DNA from: Pseudanabaena sp. lw0831
GTDB lineage: Bacteria; Cyanobacteriota; Cyanobacteriia; Pseudanabaenales; Pseudanabaenaceae
NCBI RefSeq assembly: GCF_016584665.1
Contig: NZ_BBJB01000048.1
Location: 39,696-103,695 of the forward strand
Direction: 5' to 3'
Length of the DNA stretch: 64,000 nt
This document shows positions 9,105-17,026 of this stretch, piece after piece (the first letter of the stretch is position 1; every line of letters starts with the position of its first letter). Under the pieces are notes generated by a model. That model was given only the letters and a program-made list of their open reading frames with translations, had not been told where the DNA came from and did no database searches. The position numbers and the translations under genes are program-made.

Positions 9105-10052
9105 ATGGGGAACATGGAAAAGCAACTCAAAGTACAACAATTAGTTGACAATCTGGCGAAGGCGATCGTTGGCAAAGATGAAGCCATTCAACTGGTCTTG
9201 GTGGCACTATTTTCTGGCGGTCATGCCTTACTAGAAGATGTGCCTGGGGTCGGCAAGACTTTACTCGCCAAATCACTGGCTGCTTCTATATCTGGAAAAT
9301 TTCAGCGTGTGCAATGTACTCCCGATCTATTGCCCACTGACATTACGGGGACAAATATCTGGAATCCCCAAAAAGGTGAGTTTCAGTTTTTGCCAGGACC
9401 AGTATTTGCAAATGTTTTGCTGGCTGATGAAATCAATCGGGCGACCCCACGCACCCAGTCAGCATTGTTAGAGGTAATGGAAGAGAGTCAAGTCACCGTT
9501 GATGGTATATCACGTAAAGTTCCCTCACCATTTTTTGCGATCGCCACTCAAAACCCCATCGAATATCAAGGCACTTTCCCATTGCCAGAGGCACAACTTG
9601 ATCGCTTTGCCCTGTCCTTTAGTATTGGCTATCCCAATGAAGCGGAAGAGCTAGAAATGCTGAAAAGGATGCAAATTGGGAAAATTGGTTCAGCTCAATT
9701 AGAAGCATGTATCACCCCTGAAGAAGTACTAGAGATTCGTCAACTCTGCACTCAAGTCCCTGTTAGTGATGCGACTAGCCAGTACATTGTGAATATTGTC
9801 CGTGCTACTCGTAATGATGAAGAAATTACCCTTGGCGTGAGTCCTAGAGGTACAACAGCGTTGTTGCGATCGGCTCAGAGTTATGCCTTTATTCGACAAA
9901 TGCTCGATCTCGATCGCAAGTCTGATTATGTCCTACCTGATGATGTGAAGTTTCTTGCCCCCTATGTTTTAGGTCATCGAATTATGGCAGCAGGAAGGCG
10001 ATCTCCGAAGAAGATCGTTCAGCGATTACTAGATGTTGTACCTGTTCCTTAA
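9105..10052 (+). CDS. MoxR-family AAA+ ATPase
   Basis: MoxR ATPases act as chaperones that activate or insert metal cofactors in partner proteins, often vWA-domain proteins. Walker A (EDVPGVGKT) is at about 44-52 and Walker B is LLADEINRA, followed by sensor 1 (ATQNP) and the MoxR-typical FPLPEAQLDRF. ATG at 9105 is preferred over the upstream TTG at 9078; ATG at 9114 is also possible, and neither has an ideal ribosome site. The usual DUF58 and vWA partners are not adjacent, so the gene stands alone. Confidence 0.88.
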   Translation: MGNMEKQLKVQQLVDNLAKAIVGKDEAIQLVLVALFSGGHALLEDVPGVGKTLLAKSLAASISGKFQRVQCTPDLLPTDITGTNIWNPQKGEFQFLPGPVFANVLLADEINRATPRTQSALLEVMEESQVTVDGISRKVPSPFFAIATQNPIEYQGTFPLPEAQLDRFALSFSIGYPNEAEELEMLKRMQIGKIGSAQLEACITPEEVLEIRQLCTQVPVSDATSQYIVNIVRATRNDEEITLGVSPRGTTALLRSAQSYAFIRQMLDLDRKSDYVLPDDVKFLAPYVLGHRIMAAGRRSPKKIVQRLLDVVPVP

Positions 10053-10063
10053 TTTATGACTTG

Positions 10064-10117
10064 AGATTTGGAAGCGATCGCATTTCCCTAAATCTACAGT
10101 GCGATCGCTTCCAAATC
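10064..10117. terminator. Hairpin with HIP1 in both arms
   Basis: 18-bp perfect arms (10064-10081 and 10100-10117), each carrying GCGATCGC, between the converging MoxR and Uma2 genes. Confidence 0.6.
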
Positions 10118-10157
10118 ATTTCCATATAAATCACTTTTATTTATTACCTCTAGATCA

Positions 10158-10730
10158 CTACTTAAAAGACACTCGCTTGTACAGATCCATTAGACTAATT
10201 TCAAAATTCACTGACTCTAGTTTTAGAACTGCATCTTCACCTACATAGTCAGCTAAGATCCATTTACCATCAGTCTGTTTTGCATATTGTTCCACTCCAT
10301 AGCTAGTTTGCTCGACTAAGATATATTCTTTGAAACTAGGAATAGAGCGATAAAGCTTAAATTTATTTTCACGATCATATTCACCGGTTGAATTAGAGAG
10401 AACTTCTACAATTAAGCAGGGATTAGTAATCCCAGTCTGTTTCTCATCAGTAAAAATTGGCTGTCCCTCAACCACTATCACGTCAGGATAAGCGTAACGC
10501 TTCTGATCTGGCATCCATAGACGCATATCACTCATAAAGACAGCGTTATCTAAATCTTCTAGTGCTAACAAAATTCGAGCCAAAAATTTAGCAGTCAAAA
10601 TATTATGAGTTGCCGTTGCTCCTTCCATAGGCATGATATCTCCGTTGACAAATTCACTTTTAAACTCGGCTTTTTCTTCTAGTTCGAGATATTCATCTAC
10701 GGTGAAGCGCTTAGTTGTTGCAAGTACCAT
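10158..10730 (-). CDS. Uma2-family (DUF820) putative endonuclease
   Basis: 190 residues with a PD-(D/E)xK-like core. Acidic residues of FVNGDI are followed by PDVIVVEG (Asp83), IVEVLS (Glu109) and ENKFKLYRS (Lys123/125), and the protein ends in the usual C-terminal beta segment. Uma2 proteins occur in tens of copies in cyanobacterial genomes and their role is not settled. The ATG at 10728-10730 fits the family start MVLATTKRFTVDEY. A second, broken member lies at 49995-50646. Confidence 0.88.
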   Translation of the reverse strand: MVLATTKRFTVDEYLELEEKAEFKSEFVNGDIMPMEGATATHNILTAKFLARILLALEDLDNAVFMSDMRLWMPDQKRYAYPDVIVVEGQPIFTDEKQTGITNPCLIVEVLSNSTGEYDRENKFKLYRSIPSFKEYILVEQTSYGVEQYAKQTDGKWILADYVGEDAVLKLESVNFEISLMDLYKRVSFK

Positions 10731-10810
10731 GAGTTATTAGCCTCCCAACTTTGATTTAATTATATCCAAAGGTTGACGCTTTGCTCTGACCTTCACAGTT
10801 AGAGCCAGAT

Positions 10811-10847
10811 AAAATATTGCGGTGGGCTTCTCTCGCCGCAATATTTT
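10811..10847. repeat. Hairpin upstream of the cyclase-NACHT gene
   Basis: 12-bp perfect arms (10811-10822 and 10836-10847), about 105 bases before the next start codon and 80 bases before the Uma2 start on the other strand. Confidence 0.5.
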
Positions 10848-10952
10848 TGGATTTTATATTGTGATACGGATCGCATTTTTAAGTGATATATCTCATCGTG
10901 TAACGACAAGGAAGATATGATACTTTGAAATAAGTACAAATCACCAAGTGCT

Positions 10953-13205
10953 ATGGATATCCCCCTTTCCCAGACAAGAGGACAGCAAACACTAGCGGCG
11001 ATCGCCTTTAGCGACATTGTTGGATTTAGCGCTCGAATGGGAAAGGACGAAATACATACGCTAAGTTTAGTGGAACGTGACTTTCAGTTTATGACTGAAC
11101 TATGTCAAAAGTTTACTGGCAGGGTGCTAAAAACTACAGGTGACGGTTTACTAATGTATTTTGTTAGTGCTGTCCAAGCCGTTGATTGTACTCGCGAGAT
11201 GCAAACTGAGTTTGCGAAGTCTGCGAATATTTTGCCTAAAAATGATGTCCTCGCACATCGGATTGGGATTCATTTGGGTGATGTCTTCTTTAATGAAACC
11301 GATGTAATGGGTAATGGAGTAAACATCGCGGCGCGGCTTCAGGCAAAAGCTGAGGTTGGCGGTATTTGTATTTCTCAAACTGTCTATGATGTTGTTAAAA
11401 ATCGCCTAGAGCTAGATGTTACTTATCTTGGTGAATTAGAACTAAAAAATATTCAAGAACCAATTCCCGCTTATAACGTTTTAATTCCTTTTTTAGATCC
11501 TTCTTTGCATAGCGATCGCCAAGATATAGCTGCTAAATCGCCCAAATCATCTCGACAAATAACTCAACAAGGCTATCGCGATCGCCAAATCATGCTGAAT
11601 AAAATACGAAACTTTTGGGTTGAGGGTGTTTTAGAGACATCGATTCATGATAAGGCGCTGATCGAATTGGGTTTGCAAATAAGATTAGATGCGATCGCGC
11701 ATCCGTGGCATATAGAATGGGCGACCTCTGATGAAGCGAGGAAGCCTTTGCCAACAGGTACAAAAGCAATTAATCAATTTGATCGCCTTGGCACTGGTCG
11801 AACCCTCTTGATTTTGGGCGATCCAGGGGCGGGTAAAACGACAACGCTATTGGAACTGACGCGAGAATTGATTGTCCGAGCAGAGCGAGATAGTGAATTA
11901 CCGATGCCAATTGTGTTTAACCTTTCGTCATGGCAAGACAAGCAGAGCTTAGCTGACTGGATGGTATTGGAACTGAACACAAAGTACCAAGTTCCGAAAA
12001 AGATTGGGAAATCATGGGTGAGCGAACAGCAGTTACTGGCGATGTTGGATGGTTTGGATGAGGTGAGTAGCGATCGCCGCAATGCTTGTGTGGAGGCAAT
12101 CAATCGCTTTCATGGTGAATATGGACAGACGGAAATCGTGGTATGCAGTCGGATGAAGGACTATGAGGCTTTGGCTCAGCGATTGCAGTTTCAGGGTGCG
12201 ATTTTCATTCAGCCCTTAGAGGAATCGCAGGTATTTGAATATTTCGATCGCCTTGGTGCTGAGTTGGAGGGTGTGCGGGAAATGCTGACTACGGATGCGA
12301 AGTTATTGGAGTTGGCGAAGACTCCTTTGATGGCGAATATTATGGCGATCGCATATCGCGGTATGTCGGTGACAGATTTGATCAAGATGAGTCTATCGGA
12401 AAACCATGTGCAGCATTTGTTTGATACTTATATCGACCGTATGCTAAGGCGAAGACCTGACAAGAGTTATGCGCCAAGTAAGGTGAAGCGGTGGTTGGGG
12501 TTTCTGGCTAGGCAGTTAAAGAATGAGTCGCAAACTGTTTTTTTGATTGAGAGAATCCAGCCGAGTTGGTTAACTGGAAATGCCAGAGCAATTTATGCCA
12601 CTTTAACAGCGATTATTCTAGCTCCGATTATTTCCCTGATCGTTTTGCCTAGTTCTATCGGAATATTGATTCAACTAACAACGTCAAATACTCTAGCTGA
12701 AGCAGATAAATATTTTAGGAGCTTTGGGGGTGAACTTCCCGCATTTGCTGCGACGTTTATACTTACAGATAAAGAACGATTATATTTAGGAGTCCTTTGT
12801 GGTTCTCTTCTAATTGGATTTGTTGTTGCGATATTGTGGGGACTTACCATTAGATTCAACAACAAAAAAATTAGTAAAATCGACATTCTTATCCGTTCGA
12901 TAGCTTGTTCATTCATAGTTTGTGGGCTAGGAATCGCTCATATAATAAGCAGTCCACTCTGGATATTTTTATTTTTTTTGTTGGGCTTTCTAAGTAGTTT
13001 CATGATTTTCGACATACTAGAAAGACCAATTAAACCAACTGAAACTTTAAAATGGTCTTGGAAATCTTTTAAAGAAAATTTAACTATTGGGCGATCCATT
13101 GGGCTGATATTTGGATTGATTGCAGGATTACTTATAACATTGATTGATATTTCGGTGTTTATAAGTTTATTTACTTTGTTGTCTCCAATGGACACTATTA
13201 AATAG
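10953..13205 (+). CDS. Class III adenylyl cyclase fused to a NACHT NTPase with membrane tail
   Basis: 750 residues. The cyclase domain (about 13-175) has both metal aspartates (Asp21 in FSDIVGFS, Asp64 in TTGDG), the adenine-selecting pair Lys60 and Asp117, and the transition-state residues Asn124 and Arg128, so it should make cAMP. A linker with the VLETSIHDKALIELGL motif leads to the NACHT domain, with Walker A GDPGAGKT (289-296) and Walker B LLAMLDGLDEV (361-371). About five membrane helices follow from residue 545. The product stops before the family's usual C-terminus, which lies in another frame at 13271. NACHT proteins are signalling ATPases, and some bacterial ones defend against phage; that role is inference here. 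Confidence 0.85.
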   Translation: MDIPLSQTRGQQTLAAIAFSDIVGFSARMGKDEIHTLSLVERDFQFMTELCQKFTGRVLKTTGDGLLMYFVSAVQAVDCTREMQTEFAKSANILPKNDVLAHRIGIHLGDVFFNETDVMGNGVNIAARLQAKAEVGGICISQTVYDVVKNRLELDVTYLGELELKNIQEPIPAYNVLIPFLDPSLHSDRQDIAAKSPKSSRQITQQGYRDRQIMLNKIRNFWVEGVLETSIHDKALIELGLQIRLDAIAHPWHIEWATSDEARKPLPTGTKAINQFDRLGTGRTLLILGDPGAGKTTTLLELTRELIVRAERDSELPMPIVFNLSSWQDKQSLADWMVLELNTKYQVPKKIGKSWVSEQQLLAMLDGLDEVSSDRRNACVEAINRFHGEYGQTEIVVCSRMKDYEALAQRLQFQGAIFIQPLEESQVFEYFDRLGAELEGVREMLTTDAKLLELAKTPLMANIMAIAYRGMSVTDLIKMSLSENHVQHLFDTYIDRMLRRRPDKSYAPSKVKRWLGFLARQLKNESQTVFLIERIQPSWLTGNARAIYATLTAIILAPIISLIVLPSSIGILIQLTTSNTLAEADKYFRSFGGELPAFAATFILTDKERLYLGVLCGSLLIGFVVAILWGLTIRFNNKKISKIDILIRSIACSFIVCGLGIAHIISSPLWIFLFFLLGFLSSFMIFDILERPIKPTETLKWSWKSFKENLTIGRSIGLIFGLIAGLLITLIDISVFISLFTLLSPMDTIK

Positions 13206-13270
13206 CCTCAATTGTTTGATTTTAAAGTTTCTATCGTTTTTCATAATTAAACTCTCTGACTTATATAAGT

Positions 13271-14023
13271 ATGACTTTATTCCATATCATCTCCTTACTA
13301 TTCTTAATGCTAATTAATTTATTAATCTGCGGACTTATTGGTCAGCTAATTGGATCTTTAATTAGCGGATTACTTGCTGGACTTGCTGGAACAGAGATCG
13401 AGCGAAGTACATTTCCAAATCAGGGTATAAGGCAGTCAATTTCTAACGGTATAATATTGGCGGTTATTGGTTCAGTTTTACTTTCATCTATATTTTCTCT
13501 ATTTGGTTTGCCAAACCTAATAGGAATGGGTTTGGGACTACTGCTTGGTTTATTTGCATTAGAAGCAGCCTTAAAACATTTAGTTCTGAGGGTAGTCCTT
13601 TTTATTGGCAGATGGAGTCCTTGGAACTATGCTGATTTTTTAAACTATTCTGTAAATAGTGTTCTTCTTCAAAGAATTGGTGGTGGATACATCTTTGTCC
13701 ATAGGAGTTTGTTAGAGCATTTTGCGTCTCTTCCTATTGGTTATAGTATTAATCATCAACATCAATCGAGCGAACCTACATTCAAAAAAGGAAAGCGGTT
13801 AATATCAACTGTTCTTATTTCGATCAGTTTAGCAATCGCTTGGAACGGATGGCAATCTTGGTTTGGCAGTAACGGCACTCCTACTGAATGTACGATCAGC
13901 ACTATATCTGAGACAAGAAAAGGTGTTGTTCGGACTGCTACCTTTACACCTAATACTGATTGTGAAGCCATGCGTAAACTGGTGGAAGAAGGGAAACCAT
14001 TACCAACTATATCTCAACCCTAA
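13271..14023 (+). CDS. Detached C-terminal membrane part of the NACHT protein
   Basis: 250 residues with about four membrane helices. The segment EIERSTFPNQGIRQS and the later WNYADFLNYSVNSVLLQRIGGGYIFVHRSLLEHF match the ends of cyanobacterial NACHT-membrane proteins, where they continue directly from the ATPase. Here they are in a different frame, 65 bases after the stop of the 750-residue part. The frame is open only from 13247. So this is either the second half of a gene broken by a frameshift plus further change, or a split gene whose halves still pair. The last 60 residues form a small soluble domain. Confidence 0.7.
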   Translation: MTLFHIISLLFLMLINLLICGLIGQLIGSLISGLLAGLAGTEIERSTFPNQGIRQSISNGIILAVIGSVLLSSIFSLFGLPNLIGMGLGLLLGLFALEAALKHLVLRVVLFIGRWSPWNYADFLNYSVNSVLLQRIGGGYIFVHRSLLEHFASLPIGYSINHQHQSSEPTFKKGKRLISTVLISISLAIAWNGWQSWFGSNGTPTECTISTISETRKGVVRTATFTPNTDCEAMRKLVEEGKPLPTISQP

Positions 14024-14093
14024 ATCTTGTTCCTGATTGGTTCTAGAGACATACCGCTGTTCACAAATTTGAATTTATAAGTTAAAACTTTGA

Positions 14094-15431
14094 TTGAATG
14101 AAGTCAAGAAACATATGCTTAATAAACTCGCCAATATTGATAGTCTTTCTCCTAAACTACATAAAGACCAAAGAAACAGATTTCGCTTTATCTTACATTG
14201 GTTTAATATTATCAGTATCAGCTTTTTGGTGATCTGGGTTGTTATTGGTAACTTTGCTGCATACCAACTTGAGCAGCCAGTCTTGATCGCAAGAAGCGAT
14301 CTAGTTCGTCAATTCCCTCAAAGTGCAACTAATGATTCTCAATTGAGGCGGAAAGAAATACAGGAAAAATTTAATACAATTATGAGTATGTCGGACGATA
14401 TCCGCAGTGATTTGTCGAAATATGTCGAAGACTCTAATATTACACCTTCTAATTCTTTACAAAACTATCTTGCAACCAAGTCAGAAAACTTAGCAGTGCT
14501 TCGTAGCTACGTACTGCAAAGTGATATTCCTATTCAAGAGATATTTGATTTGGATATACTCATAAATAAGGGGACATTCGACAGTTTACCAAGAAGTTTT
14601 CTTGGAGAATTCACTTGGCAACGCATATTAATCGCTGATGCAGTTAACAATTATCGCCTCGGAAAGATGCAAATCGCATTTGATTCCCTAGAAGTTGCTT
14701 GGAGGCTTAATCAAGCTAATAGAAATCAGCCTATTCTTCTAAGTCAACTTGTTGCTAATATTTGTGATAGCATACAAATTCAAGGGCTACGCAAGATAGC
14801 TATTGTTCCTCCAATTTGGCAAAAAAGATTAGTCTCTTTTGAGACGAGTAAGTCAATGCTTCGGTCTGCTCTAAAGTTTGAAACTTTTGCGCTTTATGGA
14901 CTTATCAGAAACTTTCCATTAAGAAAAGGTGGTTCCGAGAAAGATGGAAAATCTATGTCTCTCTTTAACCGCTTTTTACATCCTTTTGTTCAGCCATATT
15001 ATACACTTTCTGCTGTAGATACATGGCAAGTAGCAATGCGAGATCTTGATCTGGGATTTAATCAAGATCCTTGTATGCCAATTTCTTATGAGGATATGCC
15101 TAAACTTTCTTCATGGAATATCCTAGGTCTTGTCGGATCATCCTCCTCTAACTTCCAAGTATACAAATTAACTAAGCGGCAAATTGATATGGAATTAATG
15201 CAAAAGATTCTAAAATTACGCGAAGTTGCATCTCAAACTGGTAAATTCCCCCAGACCATAGCAGGAATAGATTCTTCTGTAATTTGCAAAAATCTTCGCT
15301 ATGTTTACCAGCCTTCCGCCGATGGTGAGTCAATGACAATTTCTCTAAGCAATCAAAATCGACCAGAATGGCTGGCTGAACGTGAAGGTGATATACCTCT
15401 CAGCTACACTACCAAATTAAGAAAGCTATAG
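14094..15431 (+). CDS. Single-span membrane protein of unknown function
   Basis: Up to 445 residues. One membrane helix (about 37-55, FNIISISFLVIWVVIGNF) follows a basic N-terminus, and the rest is a large, mostly helical region on the far side of the membrane. No motif is recognised. The start is uncertain: TTG at 14094 gives the full frame, ATG at 14115 removes seven residues. It follows the NACHT fragment by 70 bases on the same strand and may be co-transcribed. The spacer 15432-15721 after it holds only short inverted repeats, for example CTTAGGGG with CCCCTT. Confidence 0.6.
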   Translation: MNEVKKHMLNKLANIDSLSPKLHKDQRNRFRFILHWFNIISISFLVIWVVIGNFAAYQLEQPVLIARSDLVRQFPQSATNDSQLRRKEIQEKFNTIMSMSDDIRSDLSKYVEDSNITPSNSLQNYLATKSENLAVLRSYVLQSDIPIQEIFDLDILINKGTFDSLPRSFLGEFTWQRILIADAVNNYRLGKMQIAFDSLEVAWRLNQANRNQPILLSQLVANICDSIQIQGLRKIAIVPPIWQKRLVSFETSKSMLRSALKFETFALYGLIRNFPLRKGGSEKDGKSMSLFNRFLHPFVQPYYTLSAVDTWQVAMRDLDLGFNQDPCMPISYEDMPKLSSWNILGLVGSSSSNFQVYKLTKRQIDMELMQKILKLREVASQTGKFPQTIAGIDSSVICKNLRYVYQPSADGESMTISLSNQNRPEWLAEREGDIPLSYTTKLRKL

Positions 15432-15721
15432 TTTTTCTTGTCAAATGAAAAACCCTCTTCGCTTTCATCGACAAATTATCCCTGCGTTGTGAGGTTTGGG
15501 CAAAGCATTCCCAAACTTAGGGGATCTGAAAATCATAGATTCTAGTGAGAATGCTTAGCCCCTTCAGCTTTTTGGACTTAGTAGATGACATCTCTACATA
15601 TTAGCAAGTTACAATTCATCACAACATTAGAAAATGCGATCTCATTCACAGCAACTTTAGCCAAATTACAGTTAAGTTATACTGATTATAAATTTCAAAG
15701 TTTTATTAGGACGAAAAAAAG

Positions 15722-15976
15722 ATGCAAATCGCCTTAAAACCAGAACAGGAAAACTTTATCCGTAAAAAGCTCAAAGATGGAAAATATCAAAATGTTGATA
15801 ATCTATTAAACTTTGCATTTCAACTTGTAGAAGAATACGAAATTAAACAGCAAAAACTGATCGAACTACAGAAAAAGATTGCCGAAGGAACAGAACAAAT
15901 TAGGCGATGCGATGCTGTTGATGGCGAATTGGTATTTCAGCAGTTTCAAGACAAACTGGCGCAGATCGCGATCTGA
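15722..15976 (+). CDS. ParD-like antitoxin without a toxin
   Basis: 84 residues. The N-terminal ribbon-helix-helix type segment (LKPEQENFIRKKLKDGKYQN) and the Glu/Gln-rich helix ending KIAEGTEQIRRCD...DGELVFQQFQDKL are typical of ParD-family antitoxins, which bind operator DNA and neutralise ParE-type ribosome or gyrase toxins. No parE-like frame follows. The next sequence is the displaced tex fragment and the xisHI cassette. The toxin was either lost or this is a solitary regulator. Confidence 0.75.
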   Translation: MQIALKPEQENFIRKKLKDGKYQNVDNLLNFAFQLVEEYEIKQQKLIELQKKIAEGTEQIRRCDAVDGELVFQQFQDKLAQIAI

Positions 15977-16034
15977 AAACTATATTTGAAGACTTTGCGG
16001 ATGAATAGATTAATTGACAATAGCTAACAGAATC

Positions 16035-16170
16035 TTAATGCGATAATCGCATCGATAAACTGATCCGTTTTAGAGATTCATTTACTTCCAAAACACGCAC
16101 CTTCACCACCTGACCAACCTTAACGATTTGCTTCGGATCGCTGACAAAGCGATTATTAGCTAAAGTTTTG
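16035..16170 (-). pseudogene. Displaced second copy of the tex 3' end
   Basis: Read on the minus strand it encodes 35 residues (RFVSDPKQIV... to LSMR) identical to the end of Tex, then LSH and a stop. Over these 105 bases there are eight differences from the intact tex at 17030-17140, all at third codon positions and all silent. It has no upstream tex sequence. Together with the intact gene end it brackets xisH and xisI. Confidence 0.88.
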
Positions 16171-16265
16171 TTTTAACTAACCGTCAAGTTTTGTAGAGCG
16201 ATCGCCATTTAATGAGACTGTTGAGAGCGATACAATGACATCAACGCAATCTCAGCGTAATCTTT

Positions 16266-16694
16266 ATGCCAGCTAAAGACATCTATCACGATAACGTTTG
16301 TAACGCCCTCATCAAAGACGGTTGGACGATCACAGATGATCCCCTTGTTCTTAGCATAGGAACACGTTCTGTATATATTGACTTGGGCGCAGAAAAACTA
16401 ATCGCCGCCGAACGAGACAATCAAAAAATTGCCGTTGAAATCAAAAGTTTTCTGAGTTCTTCTCCCATCCGCGATCTGGAAAATGCTTGGGGACAATTCT
16501 TTTTATATGCCAGAGCGCTCAAAAAAAGAGAGCCAGATCGATGTTTGTACTTGGCGATTCGTCTCAGTACTTTTGAGACAATATTTCAAGAAGAGGCTGG
16601 ACAGCTTATATTAGAAGAACCTGATTTTCGTCTTATTGTTTTTGACCCAGATCATGAGGACATAATTCAATGGCAACCACAGATAACACCCTAG
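16266..16694 (+). CDS. xisH: XisH family protein
   Basis: 142 residues, the family's usual length. XisH was named for the fdxN excision element of Anabaena, where it is needed for heterocyst-specific excision. Its core resembles a PD-(D/E)xK nuclease fold: Asp in YIDLGAEK, then IAVEIKSF carrying the E-x-K, and an alternating C-terminal part. The motif D-(10-15)-ExK is visible. It overlaps xisI by 25 bases, indicating translational coupling. No XisF recombinase is present. Confidence 0.9.
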   Translation: MPAKDIYHDNVCNALIKDGWTITDDPLVLSIGTRSVYIDLGAEKLIAAERDNQKIAVEIKSFLSSSPIRDLENAWGQFFLYARALKKREPDRCLYLAIRLSTFETIFQEEAGQLILEEPDFRLIVFDPDHEDIIQWQPQITP

Positions 16695-17017
16695 ACTCAT
16701 GGCGCAAGACACTAGAAACTTTGCTCCAATACTATGCCGATCTTCCCTATCGCTATGGAGACGTGAGTGCTTACGTTGTCGTTAGCCGCGATCGCAACCA
16801 CTTCATGCTGATGCGCGAGGGATGGGAAAACAGTCGGCGAGTACATGGATGTGTTGTTCATGCCGAAATTCGTAACGACAAAATTTGGATTCACTATGAT
16901 GGTATTGAAGATGGGATTACGGAAGAACTGGTTGCAACAGGAGTTCCCAAGGATCATATTGTCTTAGCTTTTCATCCGCCTCAAGTGAGAGAGCATACTG
17001 GATATGCTTTGGCATAA
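16670..17017 (+). CDS. xisI: XisI family protein
   Basis: 115 residues. The family pattern is clear: an N-terminal helix (W..TLETLLQYYADLPY), then strands with VVSRDRNHFMLMREGWENSRRVHGCVVHAEI, and a C-terminal GVPKDHIVLAFHPPQVREHTGYA. XisI is the obligate neighbour of XisH; many cyanobacteria have numerous such pairs outside any fdxN element, and a toxin-antitoxin-like role has been considered. The gene ends 10 bases before the tex stop on the opposite strand. Confidence 0.92.
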   Translation: MATTDNTLDSWRKTLETLLQYYADLPYRYGDVSAYVVVSRDRNHFMLMREGWENSRRVHGCVVHAEIRNDKIWIHYDGIEDGITEELVATGVPKDHIVLAFHPPQVREHTGYALA

Positions 17018-17026
17018 GCTCTGATG

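Noticed and set aside
16266..17017. An fdxN-type developmental excision element
   Set aside because: XisF recombinase and fdxN are absent and the unit is under 1 kb; XisH/XisI pairs are common without such elements.
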